A stretch of 64,000 bases of DNA from Candidatus Wallbacteria bacterium (GTDB taxonomy: Bacteria > Muiribacteriota > JAQTZZ01): the NCBI GenBank assembly GCA_028687545.1, contig JAQTZZ010000016.1:9796-73795 (forward strand), given 5' to 3'. The position numbers were made by a program, and so were the translations under genes. Under the pieces are notes generated by a model that was given only the letters and a program-made list of their open reading frames with translations, had not been told where the DNA came from and made no database searches. Below are positions 57,103 through 64,000 of this stretch, one piece after another; the stretch's first letter is position 1; each line of letters opens with the position of its first letter.

Positions 57103-58571
57103 TTTGCCTCGTTGGAGTTCAGGAAGCAGTTGATGGTTTCCAGATCTGAATATGGGTAACGCACTCCTTTGATTTCCTGGTAGTTTTCGTGACCTTTTCC
57201 GGCGACCAGCAGGATGTCCCTGCCCTTGAGCAGTGAGAGCGAAAAGCGGATTGCTTCCTTGCGGGGCTGCTTGACAAGGAACGAACGGAATTCAGCCGGA
57301 AAACCGTCCACGATTTCCGAAGTGATGATCTGAGGTTCTTCAAATCTGGGGTTGTCGTCCGTGACTATCACAAAATCGGAATAGGCGGCAGCAATTTTGG
57401 CCATCTCAGCCCGCTTTCCCCTGTCCCGGTTGCCGCCGCAGCCGAAGACGAGGTAGAGTTTCTCGCCGGGGATAAGTTCTCTGAGCGTAGCCAGTACATT
57501 CTGGAGGCCTTCGGGAGTATGGGCGTAATCAATGATGATGTTTTTGTCAACTGCCTGAGCAACTTTTTCAATCCTGCCGGGGACTCCCTGAAAATTTTTA
57601 AGATTCGAAAAGACCGTTTCCGGGGAAATGTCCAGCTTCAGGCAGCAGGCTATTGCCAGCAGCGAATTAAAGACATTGTATTCACCGAGTAGAGGAATAG
57701 CATATAAATGACCGCCGATTAAAAAACGCGAGCCTGAAAGAGAGAGTTCCACTATCTGAGCGTAAAAATCTGCCTGCTGATCGATCAGAGAGCATGAACA
57801 GGGTTTCCTGCCTGCGCTGCAAAGGAGAGAGTGGATTTTTTTTCCGGTGGAATCGTCGGTGTTGAGAAAATACATGCACTTTTTACGCTGATAGGACAGG
57901 GAAGAAGTGAACAGGGAGATTTTGGTCGCCTCGTAATCTTCCAGAGTGAGATGATAGTCCAAGTGGTCCCGCCCTAAATTGGTGAAGATCAGGGCATCGA
58001 ATTCCAGGCAACCGAGCCTCCCCATCTTGATCGCGTGAGAGGTGGTTTCCATGATGAAATGCGTGACTCCTCTGCGGGCAGCCAGGTTCAGGTAATAATA
58101 AATCGTGGACAGATCAGGAGTTGTGTTACTGGTGGGGAAGAGTTCATCGTTCACCCGGATGTTGGTAGTACCAAGCCGGGCAGAATTTTTAAGCACATTT
58201 TCCAGCAGGTAGGTGGTGGTTGTTTTCCCGTTGGTGCCTGTGACTCCGATCACAGACATTTTGTGTTCAGGATAATCATAGAAGAAGGGGAAAAAGTCCG
58301 GCAGGAAGTCGACAAGAGATTCGCAGATCAGCACAGGTACCGGATAGCTTTTCTCTGGCTGGATGTCTGACAGGATCGCTTTCGCTCCTTTGCGGATGGC
58401 TTCTTCAGCGAAATTCCAGCCATTGCTGCGCTGCCCTTTCCTGGCCACGAAAATCCAGGGATCCTCTGGGATCAGGTTTGAGTTCTCGGATATCCACTGA
58501 AGATCCAGATCTTCCCTTTGATTAATAAACTTCAGTTGTGGATACTTCTCCGCTAGAGCCTTGAGTTTCAT
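57099..58571 (-). CDS. murE: UDP-MurNAc-tripeptide ligase MurE (meso-DAP type)
   Basis: From ATG 58571 (after AAAGGAATG) the protein has 490 residues. The ATP site is 'VIGVTGTNGKTTTTYL', with 'METTSHAI' and 'IIDYAHTPEGL' further on, and the C-terminal 'DDNPRFEEPQ' contains the DNPR motif that selects meso-diaminopimelate. It adds the third amino acid to the peptidoglycan precursor. The start lies 50 bases inside the end of ftsI. Upstream in-frame starts extend into that gene without a ribosome site. Confidence 0.95.
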   Translation of the reverse strand: MKLKALAEKYPQLKFINQREDLDLQWISENSNLIPEDPWIFVARKGQRSNGWNFAEEAIRKGAKAILSDIQPEKSYPVPVLICESLVDFLPDFFPFFYDYPEHKMSVIGVTGTNGKTTTTYLLENVLKNSARLGTTNIRVNDELFPTSNTTPDLSTIYYYLNLAARRGVTHFIMETTSHAIKMGRLGCLEFDALIFTNLGRDHLDYHLTLEDYEATKISLFTSSLSYQRKKCMYFLNTDDSTGKKIHSLLCSAGRKPCSCSLIDQQADFYAQIVELSLSGSRFLIGGHLYAIPLLGEYNVFNSLLAIACCLKLDISPETVFSNLKNFQGVPGRIEKVAQAVDKNIIIDYAHTPEGLQNVLATLRELIPGEKLYLVFGCGGNRDRGKRAEMAKIAAAYSDFVIVTDDNPRFEEPQIITSEIVDGFPAEFRSFLVKQPRKEAIRFSLSLLKGRDILLVAGKGHENYQEIKGVRYPYSDLETINCFLNSNEAK

Positions 58572-60717
58572 AATCATTCCTTTCAGATGCTGATGACAAC
58601 CGGATTTCGATTTCCGAGGTCGGTGTGATTTTAGTCCCTCCCGGAGGGATCTGGAATTCAACCATGCCATGACCCTTGATCTGGATGGGATTTTCCCAGT
58701 CTTTTAATAAATTTACCACTTCCTTGAGGGTTTTTCCAATGAAGTTAGGCATGGTGTTATGGCCTTTGCTGTAAAGTTTTTCATAGAGCGAACGTTCGCC
58801 AAGATAAAGATTGACGTCCACGTTTTCGCTGACTGGAGAGCCTGCTCTGGGAAGCTGGAAGATCACCAGATCTCCGTCGCCCATCAACTTGAATTTAAGG
58901 GTACTGCTCTTTCTCTCCATTTCAACTTCCTTGAGGCTCAATCCCACAAAATTGGGAGTCAGAAGGGGTACAGTTGCCACTTCAGCTGCTGGACGTTCGA
59001 TTGTTTTCGGGAGTATCGGGAAAATTTCGAGATAGCGCAGGATTTTTTCAGCGATCTCCGCGAATACAGGGGCAGCAATGTAGCCGCCGGTGTGCGATTT
59101 CTCCGGATTCGGCTCTGCTATCTGTATGTAGGACAAGATCCTCGGATTGTCGCTGGGAGCAATTCCGATGAAAATCGAAAGATATTTGTTTTCCGTATAT
59201 CCGCCGACTCCCGCAATCTGCGGGGTTCCGGTCTTACCTGCGATCTTGTAGCCCTGGATACTAGCGCGTTTGCCGGAACCCTTGGCTATGACCGATTCCA
59301 GCATCTGCATGATTTCTCCGGCGATTTCAGGTTCGAGCACCTTATGTTCTATCTGAGGTTTAAACTCCTGAATAGTCTCACCCCTGGAATTCAGGATTTT
59401 TTCCAGCAGCATTGGTTCCATCAGGATCCCCTGGTTGGCGAAGACGCAGAAAGCTCTTGTCAGAGACAGTCCGGTCACAGCAATGGCGTTGCCGAAAGAA
59501 ATCGATGCCAGATCACGTTTGTACCATTTTTCCCAGGGGATCACTAAAGATGACATCTCCCCGGGCAGTTTGAGAAACGAAGGGTCTAAGAATCCGAAAG
59601 CCTCGATGAATTTGTAAAGATTCTTCTCTCCCAGCTGGAGTGCCACCTGGCTGATGCCGGGGTTGCAGGAAAAGGCAATGATGTCGCTTGGGATAAGGTC
59701 ACCATGGGCTGAAAGGCAGCGGATCGGTTTGCCGGGATCTCCGGGTACCATGAAACTCCCGTCACAGTGGAATGTTTCGTCAAGCTGGATACAGTTTTCC
59801 GTCAAAGCGCCGGACATGGCGACCGGTTTGAAAGTGGATCCTGGTTCGAAAAGATCGGTGACGATATGGTTTTTATAGGCGTTGGGGGAATAATCGTGGT
59901 AATTGTTGGGGTCGAAGTAGGGAAAATTGGCCATGGCCAGAATCCGGCCGGTTTTCGGTTCCATCACCAGGATCTGGCCGCTGACCGCTTCGTGCGTGGT
60001 GCAGGCTGACTCCAGTGCGGTTTCGCAGATGTTCTGGATCACGCTGTCGATGGTGAGCACAATCGAAGGGCTTTGATCCTCATCAAGTTTCGCCTCCTGG
60101 TCTGGGGAGGAATAGATGAATTTGCCTGCGATGATATCGTTGTAGCGATATTCCAGACCTTCCAGTCCTTTGTTGTCGAGGATGTCCATGTCGTCCATGC
60201 CGACAAAGCCAAGCAGCTGACCCGCCAGGTATTTTTCCGGGTAACGGCGGGCATATTCACGTTTGGAAAAAACACCCTCGAATTTCGTTTTGGCAAGAGC
60301 CTCATGCTGCTCGTCAGTCATCTGGCGTTTCAGCCAGTAAAATCTGGACCGTTTGAGTGAATCCAGTTTGGCCTGAAGCTTGGCCGGATCTGTTCCGATG
60401 GCAGGGGCATAGAGTTCAAGGAATTTTTTGCGATCAGCCGGTTTCCATGTGGAAAAATCCTTGGGGTCAATGAACACGGAATAAACTGGTTCGCTGGTAG
60501 CCAGTTTGTTCAATTTCACGTCGAAAATATCCCCGCGGCGTTTACTGATTTTAAGGCTGCGGCTGTATTCGTTCTTCCCGAATTCCAGCCATTTGTCGTG
60601 CTGGATTATCTGCAGCTGATAGAGCCTGAAGTAGATGATGATGAACGAGAGATTCATTGCGATCAGAAAGATTAACAGCCTCGGCAATGAAATGAATGGA
60701 GAAACCCTTTTTTTCAT
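58522..60717 (-). CDS. ftsI: Penicillin-binding protein FtsI/SpoVD-type transpeptidase with two PASTA domains
   Basis: The 731-residue class B PBP has one N-terminal membrane helix, a dimerisation domain and the transpeptidase domain with 'EPGSTFKPVA' (SxxK), 'AFSCNPG' (SxN) and 'GKTGTPQ' (KTG). Two C-terminal PASTA repeats follow (about 600-655 and 670-715, 'MPNFIGKTLKEVVNLL'). PASTA-bearing division PBPs are typical of Firmicutes and several other phyla, not of Proteobacteria. It cross-links septal peptidoglycan with FtsW. It overlaps ftsL by 4 bases and murE by 50. Confidence 0.95.
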   Translation of the reverse strand: MKKRVSPFISLPRLLIFLIAMNLSFIIIYFRLYQLQIIQHDKWLEFGKNEYSRSLKISKRRGDIFDVKLNKLATSEPVYSVFIDPKDFSTWKPADRKKFLELYAPAIGTDPAKLQAKLDSLKRSRFYWLKRQMTDEQHEALAKTKFEGVFSKREYARRYPEKYLAGQLLGFVGMDDMDILDNKGLEGLEYRYNDIIAGKFIYSSPDQEAKLDEDQSPSIVLTIDSVIQNICETALESACTTHEAVSGQILVMEPKTGRILAMANFPYFDPNNYHDYSPNAYKNHIVTDLFEPGSTFKPVAMSGALTENCIQLDETFHCDGSFMVPGDPGKPIRCLSAHGDLIPSDIIAFSCNPGISQVALQLGEKNLYKFIEAFGFLDPSFLKLPGEMSSLVIPWEKWYKRDLASISFGNAIAVTGLSLTRAFCVFANQGILMEPMLLEKILNSRGETIQEFKPQIEHKVLEPEIAGEIMQMLESVIAKGSGKRASIQGYKIAGKTGTPQIAGVGGYTENKYLSIFIGIAPSDNPRILSYIQIAEPNPEKSHTGGYIAAPVFAEIAEKILRYLEIFPILPKTIERPAAEVATVPLLTPNFVGLSLKEVEMERKSSTLKFKLMGDGDLVIFQLPRAGSPVSENVDVNLYLGERSLYEKLYSKGHNTMPNFIGKTLKEVVNLLKDWENPIQIKGHGMVEFQIPPGGTKITPTSEIEIRLSSASERNDYETQGSSGEVSTTEVY

Positions 60718-61007
60718 TTCGGGGGTCTGACGATGAACTGGATTTTTTCAGGGTATACCATCTGCAGGCGTTCTTTGGCGATTTTTTCGATGTTGCTTAC
60801 GGATGATTCCTTGTTGTACTTAATTTCCAGCTGGGAAAGACGTTTCTGCAGCTCCAGGTTTTCCTTCTGACAGTTTTTATACTGGAAATTCTTTTCCACT
60901 GCGATCGTTCCTTCCCATATATAGAGCAGCAGGAGAAAAGAGAACAGAATCAGTCCTGTAATATAGACTGAAATTGATTTTCGAGAAAACACCGAATCTT
61001 TTCTCAT
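60714..61007 (-). CDS. ftsL: FtsL/DivIC-like division protein
   Basis: The 97-residue protein is a bitopic membrane protein with one helix ('ISVYITGLILFSFLLLLYIW'), then a coiled coil ('CQKENLELQKRLSQLEIKYNKE') and a short 'IAKERLQMVYPEKIQFI' end, the usual FtsL/DivIC layout. Position between rsmH and ftsI identifies it as the cluster's FtsL. It would recruit or activate FtsW/FtsI. Confidence 0.88.
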   Translation of the reverse strand: MRKDSVFSRKSISVYITGLILFSFLLLLYIWEGTIAVEKNFQYKNCQKENLELQKRLSQLEIKYNKESSVSNIEKIAKERLQMVYPEKIQFIVRPPK

Positions 61008-61951
61008 GTTTCTGTCTTACTTCCCAGATATTCCGCCACTCTCAGGCGGGCGCTCCGGGACCTGGGGTTTAGGCTGATTTCGTTCTCATCCGGAAAAATG
61101 CATTTTCTGGTGATGAGAGACATTAACTTTATACCACCGCAGCGGCATTCTGGCAACTCTTTGGGGCAGGTGCAGCTTCTACTTTTATCGCGGAAAAAAT
61201 TTTTCACGATTCTGTCTTCAAGGGAGTGATAGCTGATGATTGCGATCCTGCCGCCGGAATTGAGGAGACGCTGTGATTTGGAGAGCAGCGTTTCCAGATT
61301 TTCCAGTTCATGGTTGACTGTGATTCTGAGCGCTTGGAAGATCTTGGTGGCAGTATCGATCCTGCCTTTCTGAAAATGATAGACCCTGTGAACCAGTTCT
61401 GCGAGCTGAACTGTGGAGACGATTCTGCTTCGCCGTCGTTCTTCTTCAATGGCTGTAGCGATTTTCCAGGCTTTTGGTTCTTCCCCGTATTCTCTGAAAA
61501 TCCGTGCCAGATCTTCCGTGGACCAGGTGTTTACGATTTCCTCGGCTGTCTGCAGATCCGGATCCATCCTCATGTCGAGTGGGCCATCCAGCCGAAAACT
61601 GAAGCCTTTTCCCGGCTGGTCGAGCTGGGCTGAGGAAACACCAAGGTCGGCGAAGATACCATCCACTTTAGTGATTCCACGTTCGATGAGATGAAAGTCG
61701 ATTTTCTGGTATGTGCCAAGCACAGCCTCGAATCTCTGATCATTTACTTTCAATCTCGCTTCGGAGCAAGTCTCGGGATCAGATTCAATTCCAATCAGTC
61801 TGCCGGATTGGCCGAGCCTGGATAAGATCGCGGAACTGTGCCCGCCGAATCCCAGCGTACAATCCACATAGATTCCCTCCTGTTTTACGACCAGATGAGA
61901 AATCACTTCGTTGACCAGTACGCTTTGATGTCTGGAAATATCCAATTTCAT
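61004..61951 (-). CDS. rsmH: 16S rRNA (cytosine-1402 N4) methyltransferase RsmH
   Basis: The 315-residue protein has 'YVDCTLGFGGHSSAIL' (SAM motif I), 'IFADLGVSSAQLDQPGKGFSF' in parts, 'AFQAL'-type 'IFQALRITVNHELENLETLL' and 'RIAIISYHSLEDRIVKNFF'. It methylates C1402 of 16S rRNA. It is the second gene of the dcw cluster after mraZ, 15 bases apart, and overlaps ftsL by 4. Confidence 0.96.
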   Translation of the reverse strand: MKLDISRHQSVLVNEVISHLVVKQEGIYVDCTLGFGGHSSAILSRLGQSGRLIGIESDPETCSEARLKVNDQRFEAVLGTYQKIDFHLIERGITKVDGIFADLGVSSAQLDQPGKGFSFRLDGPLDMRMDPDLQTAEEIVNTWSTEDLARIFREYGEEPKAWKIATAIEEERRRSRIVSTVQLAELVHRVYHFQKGRIDTATKIFQALRITVNHELENLETLLSKSQRLLNSGGRIAIISYHSLEDRIVKNFFRDKSRSCTCPKELPECRCGGIKLMSLITRKCIFPDENEISLNPRSRSARLRVAEYLGSKTET

Positions 61952-61966
61952 TATATTCTGAGATTT

Positions 61967-62401
61967 TCAGTCGAAATCGATTTTTTCTGCGTTCTTTTCG
62001 TAGTTTTCGATTGCCTCGCGGAAGTATGGCTCCCAGTTCTCCTTGCTCCAGATCTCGATTTTCGTCCCTGCTCCGATGATCACCACTTCCTTAGTGATGC
62101 CGGCTTTTTCTCTGAGATTCAGAGGTATGGTGAATCTTCCCAGAGAGTCTGTCTCCACTTCGCATTTTCCGGAGAGTATGACTCTCAGAAACTGCCTGTT
62201 TTCACTTTTCCTGTCTGACAAACTGCTGAGCTTGTCGAGATATTTCCGCCATTCATCGAGGGAAAAAATGACCAGGCAGGAATCCAGGCCGTAATTGACC
62301 ACGAATTTGTCACCCAGTTGTTCGCGGAAACGGGAAGGAAGGATCAAACGGCCTTTCTGATCGATGTTGTGGGTGTATTCACCAGAGAACTCTGAAATCA
62401 T
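61967..62401 (-). CDS. mraZ: Transcriptional regulator MraZ
   Basis: The 144-residue protein has two SpoVT-AbrB-like repeats: 'YTHNIDQKGRLILPSRFRE' and 'CEVETDSLGRFTIPLNLRE'. MraZ rings bind short direct repeats near the dcw promoter and repress or tune the cluster. Matching repeats with a 10-base period lie about 200 bases upstream (62598-62641). The ATG follows CAGGT. Confidence 0.96.
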   Translation of the reverse strand: MISEFSGEYTHNIDQKGRLILPSRFREQLGDKFVVNYGLDSCLVIFSLDEWRKYLDKLSSLSDRKSENRQFLRVILSGKCEVETDSLGRFTIPLNLREKAGITKEVVIIGAGTKIEIWSKENWEPYFREAIENYEKNAEKIDFD

Positions 62402-62424
62402 AGTTTTTACCTGACATATGTTTG

Positions 62425-62495
62425 GCTTCTAACCCCACTCCGCTGTGCTGCGGGGGTAAGAAGCTGTAATTCCATCCGAGCTTTGCCGGATGGAA
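62425..62495 (-). promoter_or_regulatory. mraZ leader with two stable hairpins
   Basis: In the leader transcript, TTCCATCCG/CGGATGGAA (62470-62478 with 62487-62495, 9 perfect pairs) is followed by GCTTCTTACCCC/GGGGTTAGAAGC (62453-62464 with 62425-62436, 11 of 12 pairs), ending about 24 bases before the mraZ ATG. No T-run follows either stem. They may protect the RNA 5' region or control translation. Bases 62496-62597 hold no other feature that I can support. Confidence 0.5.
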
Positions 62496-62597
62496 ACATC
62501 TTCTAAAAGTCGCCGGGGAGAAGGATAACGGTTTAAGGAATTCAAACGGGCGTTTTTGCGGGCGATTCAAGCGGGCAGCGGTAGTGGTCCCCGGCAT

Positions 62598-62641
62598 CCA
62601 CAATTTACCACAATTTACCACTTGATTGCCACTAGCTTCCA
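62598..62641 (-). promoter_or_regulatory. Probable MraZ box: five TGG repeats at 10-11-base spacing
   Basis: Read on the minus strand, TGG occurs at 62641, 62631, 62620, 62610 and 62600, spaced 10, 11, 10 and 10 bases, with TGGTAAATTG exactly duplicated in tandem. MraZ operators in E. coli (TGGG repeats) and mollicutes (AAAGTG-type repeats) have the same helical period of 10. The array overlaps the predicted transcription start just downstream of the -10 box, which fits repression by MraZ. Confidence 0.7.
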
Positions 62642-62642
62642 C

Positions 62643-62671
62643 AGGATAAAAAAAATGAGAATTAATGTAAA
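62643..62671 (-). promoter_or_regulatory. Predicted sigma-70-type promoter of the dcw cluster
   Basis: On the minus strand a -35 TTTACA (62671-62666, one mismatch) and a -10 TATCCT (62648-62643) are separated by 17 bases. They lie immediately upstream of the TGG repeat array. The transcript would have a leader of about 235 bases before mraZ. Confidence 0.6.
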
Positions 62672-62755
62672 GAAATATTTTTCTAATACCTCTTAACCTT
62701 CCGGCTTCCTTATCTCACGGCCGCCTTCCGGCCGCCGGACCTTTTATCCTGACCC

Positions 62756-62784
62756 TTGCATTTGAGCCGGCCATTTTATACAAT
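62756..62784 (+). promoter_or_regulatory. Predicted promoter of the TPR lipoprotein gene
   Basis: A weak -35 TTGCAT (62756-62761) and a good -10 TACAAT (62779-62784) are separated by 17 bases, 36 bases before the ATG at 62821. A small GC-rich hairpin (CGGCCG/CGGCCG near 62719-62735) lies just upstream, possibly separating it from the divergent mraZ promoter. Confidence 0.45.
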
Positions 62785-62820
62785 TTCAGAAAACAATTCC
62801 AAGTAATCTTAGGGGGCATA

Positions 62821-64000
62821 ATGAAGAAACTGCTGTTGCTGATAATCATGGTCTCTTTGATTTTCACTGGCTGCAAAAGACGTGGTGAAGAGGAACCCAG
62901 AACCATCACTCCCAAGTCCGAGGTTCTGACCGAGCCGGAAAAGGAAAAAATGTACCAGGCCGGTGTCAAAGCTTATAACGAAAATAATTACCGTGCAGCC
63001 AGACAATATTTTTACTCTATCTGGCAGAATGACAAATCATACCAATCCGTCACCGACTATTATTTCAACTCATCTTACAACCTGGGTGTTTCACTGAAGG
63101 ATCGAAAAAAGCAGAGGGACAGTCTGGAATTCCTGAAAGAAGCTCACAGTATCGCACCTGACAATGCGGAGGCTAAAAAGGCTCTGACCGAGGTTCTGGA
63201 TTATCTCTCCAAACACGAGAAGAATGACAGCAGAAAGCTGGAATACCTTGAGGAAGCCTATCAGATCAATCCGGGCGCTGATCTCGCGCTGCAGGTCTAT
63301 GCCCTCAAGGAAAAATCGGGAAAGAAAACGGATGGTCTGGAACTGCTTGAGAATTACCTGTCACAGAACGAGTTCGATAAAAAAGTCTTTCTGACCCTAG
63401 TCCGGAACCTGATCGACCAGGATATACTCAAGGCTTTTGAGATTTACCAGAATTATCAAAGCAAATTCTCAGGAAGCGACCCGGAGATCGCAGCCCTGGA
63501 CGCGGAGCTCCAGAAAAAAGTCAAGAACAATTACCAGGGTCTCGCCCGGCTTGAAGCGAACAAGAAAAACTGGGACGGTGTGATCAATTATCTTGAAAAA
63601 GCCAGAGCTGCAGGGCAGGAAAATGTCAAGGTGCTTGCTTTACTCGGAGAAGCATACCTCAATCAGAAAAACGATGCCAAGGCTTTTGAAGTTTTGCAGA
63701 AAGCCCTGGAACTCGATCCCCAGAATCTGGAAACCCTGAAATTGATGCGCCGTGTTTATCAGGAACAGAATAACCAGGAAAAGTTGTTTCAGATCCAGAA
63801 GAAAATCGTTGAACTCATGCCCACAGACATTGACGAGAAGTTCAACCTGGTGGAACTCTATACCCGTCAGGAAAAATACGCTGAAGCCATGGACCTGGTG
63901 ACAGAGATAATTCAAAAGAACCCTGATTATCTGCCGGCCCAGGAAAAGAAAGCGTACATTCTTTTCCAGCAGGGTAATTATGCCGAAGCCAAGAAGATCT
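62821..64000 (+). CDS. TPR-repeat lipoprotein, 3' end outside the window
   Basis: The frame is open from the ATG (after AGGGGG) to the window end, 393 codons. It begins with a lipoprotein signal ending 'LIFTGCKRR' (Cys18). After a charged linker it contains many TPR-like helix pairs, for example 'GVKAYNENNYRAARQYFYSI', 'SLEFLKEAHSIAPDNAEAKKAL', 'AFEVLQKALELDPQNLETL' and 'AMDLVTEIIQKNPDYLPAQ'. It is probably anchored in a membrane and acts as a scaffold, perhaps for the envelope or a secretion system. No enzymatic domain is seen in the available part. Confidence 0.88.
   Translation, partial: MKKLLLLIIMVSLIFTGCKRRGEEEPRTITPKSEVLTEPEKEKMYQAGVKAYNENNYRAARQYFYSIWQNDKSYQSVTDYYFNSSYNLGVSLKDRKKQRDSLEFLKEAHSIAPDNAEAKKALTEVLDYLSKHEKNDSRKLEYLEEAYQINPGADLALQVYALKEKSGKKTDGLELLENYLSQNEFDKKVFLTLVRNLIDQDILKAFEIYQNYQSKFSGSDPEIAALDAELQKKVKNNYQGLARLEANKKNWDGVINYLEKARAAGQENVKVLALLGEAYLNQKNDAKAFEVLQKALELDPQNLETLKLMRRVYQEQNNQEKLFQIQKKIVELMPTDIDEKFNLVELYTRQEKYAEAMDLVTEIIQKNPDYLPAQEKKAYILFQQGNYAEAKKI

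Overview
The window reads as one contiguous piece of a bacterial chromosome with moderate GC. Coding density is very high, and most neighbouring genes overlap by 1-4 bases. The cell is probably Gram-negative, motile and diderm. The evidence is motA/motB, a glycosyltransferase 9 / O-antigen-ligase group, several lipoproteins and secreted proteins, and a MurE with the DNPR motif of meso-diaminopimelate enzymes. It also carries several SpoIIE-type PP2C phosphatases fused to GAF or FHA domains, and secreted beta-propeller proteins with 'GWNLIS' repeats. Together these suggest a little-cultivated lineage such as Wallbacteria or Riflebacteria. That placement is a guess from gene style, not a demonstrated assignment. 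No rRNA or tRNA gene was recognised.

Layout. 1-939: flagellar stator motB (partial) and motA. 1158-11840: an unknown lipoprotein, ligA, two PP2C-type signalling phosphatases, a secreted kelch protein, a Ppx/GppA phosphatase and a secreted propeller protein. 11924-12119: a MITE-like inverted-repeat element. 12116-16803: a cell-surface polysaccharide group (methyltransferase, YdjC/ChbG deacetylase, GT9 glycosyltransferase, O-antigen-ligase/TPR protein). 16822-26061: a complete bacterial microcompartment (BMC) locus. 26106-31165: an AT-richer pair of secreted proteins, one a giant TPR protein ending in a CHAT/caspase-like protease domain. 31344-40705: the rimP-nusA-infB-rbfA-nrnA-(PP2C)-truB-ribF operon and a BMP-family binding protein. 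40810-46396: a STAND-type regulator, an AAA/DUF4143 ATPase with a clear operator-promoter, and two small unknown proteins. 46543-54537: a methylmalonyl-CoA mutase operon that continues into a divergent aldehyde:ferredoxin oxidoreductase homologue, a dihydropyrimidinase-like hydrolase, a receiver-like protein and a nitrilase-superfamily amidase. 54561-55927: a helix-hairpin-helix protein and a methyltransferase. 55987-62671: a condensed division/cell-wall (dcw) cluster, ftsW-murE-ftsI-ftsL-rsmH-mraZ on the minus strand, with a recognisable promoter and MraZ box. 62821-end: a TPR lipoprotein, incomplete.

How the genes work together. The BMC locus encodes DeoC (deoxyribose-5-phosphate aldolase), RpiB, a CoA-acylating aldehyde dehydrogenase, PduL, a PduS-like flavo-Fe/S protein, a PduT-like shell protein, two BMC-H and three BMC-P shell proteins. 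This fits a sugar-phosphate-utilising (SPU-type) metabolosome: deoxyribose-5-P to glyceraldehyde-3-P plus acetaldehyde, then acetyl-CoA, then acetyl-P. The dihydropyrimidinase, nitrilase-like amidase and methylmalonyl-CoA genes 20-30 kb away would suit pyrimidine-base breakdown. Taken together, a nucleoside or DNA scavenging lifestyle is a reasonable hypothesis. The other items that stand out are the secreted TPR-CHAT protein and its partner, a HD-GYP protein with a glycogen-binding-like domain inside the BMC operon, the AOR homologue with altered cofactor motifs, two MITE-like elements, and the operator-promoter architectures at 44954-44996 and 62598-62671.
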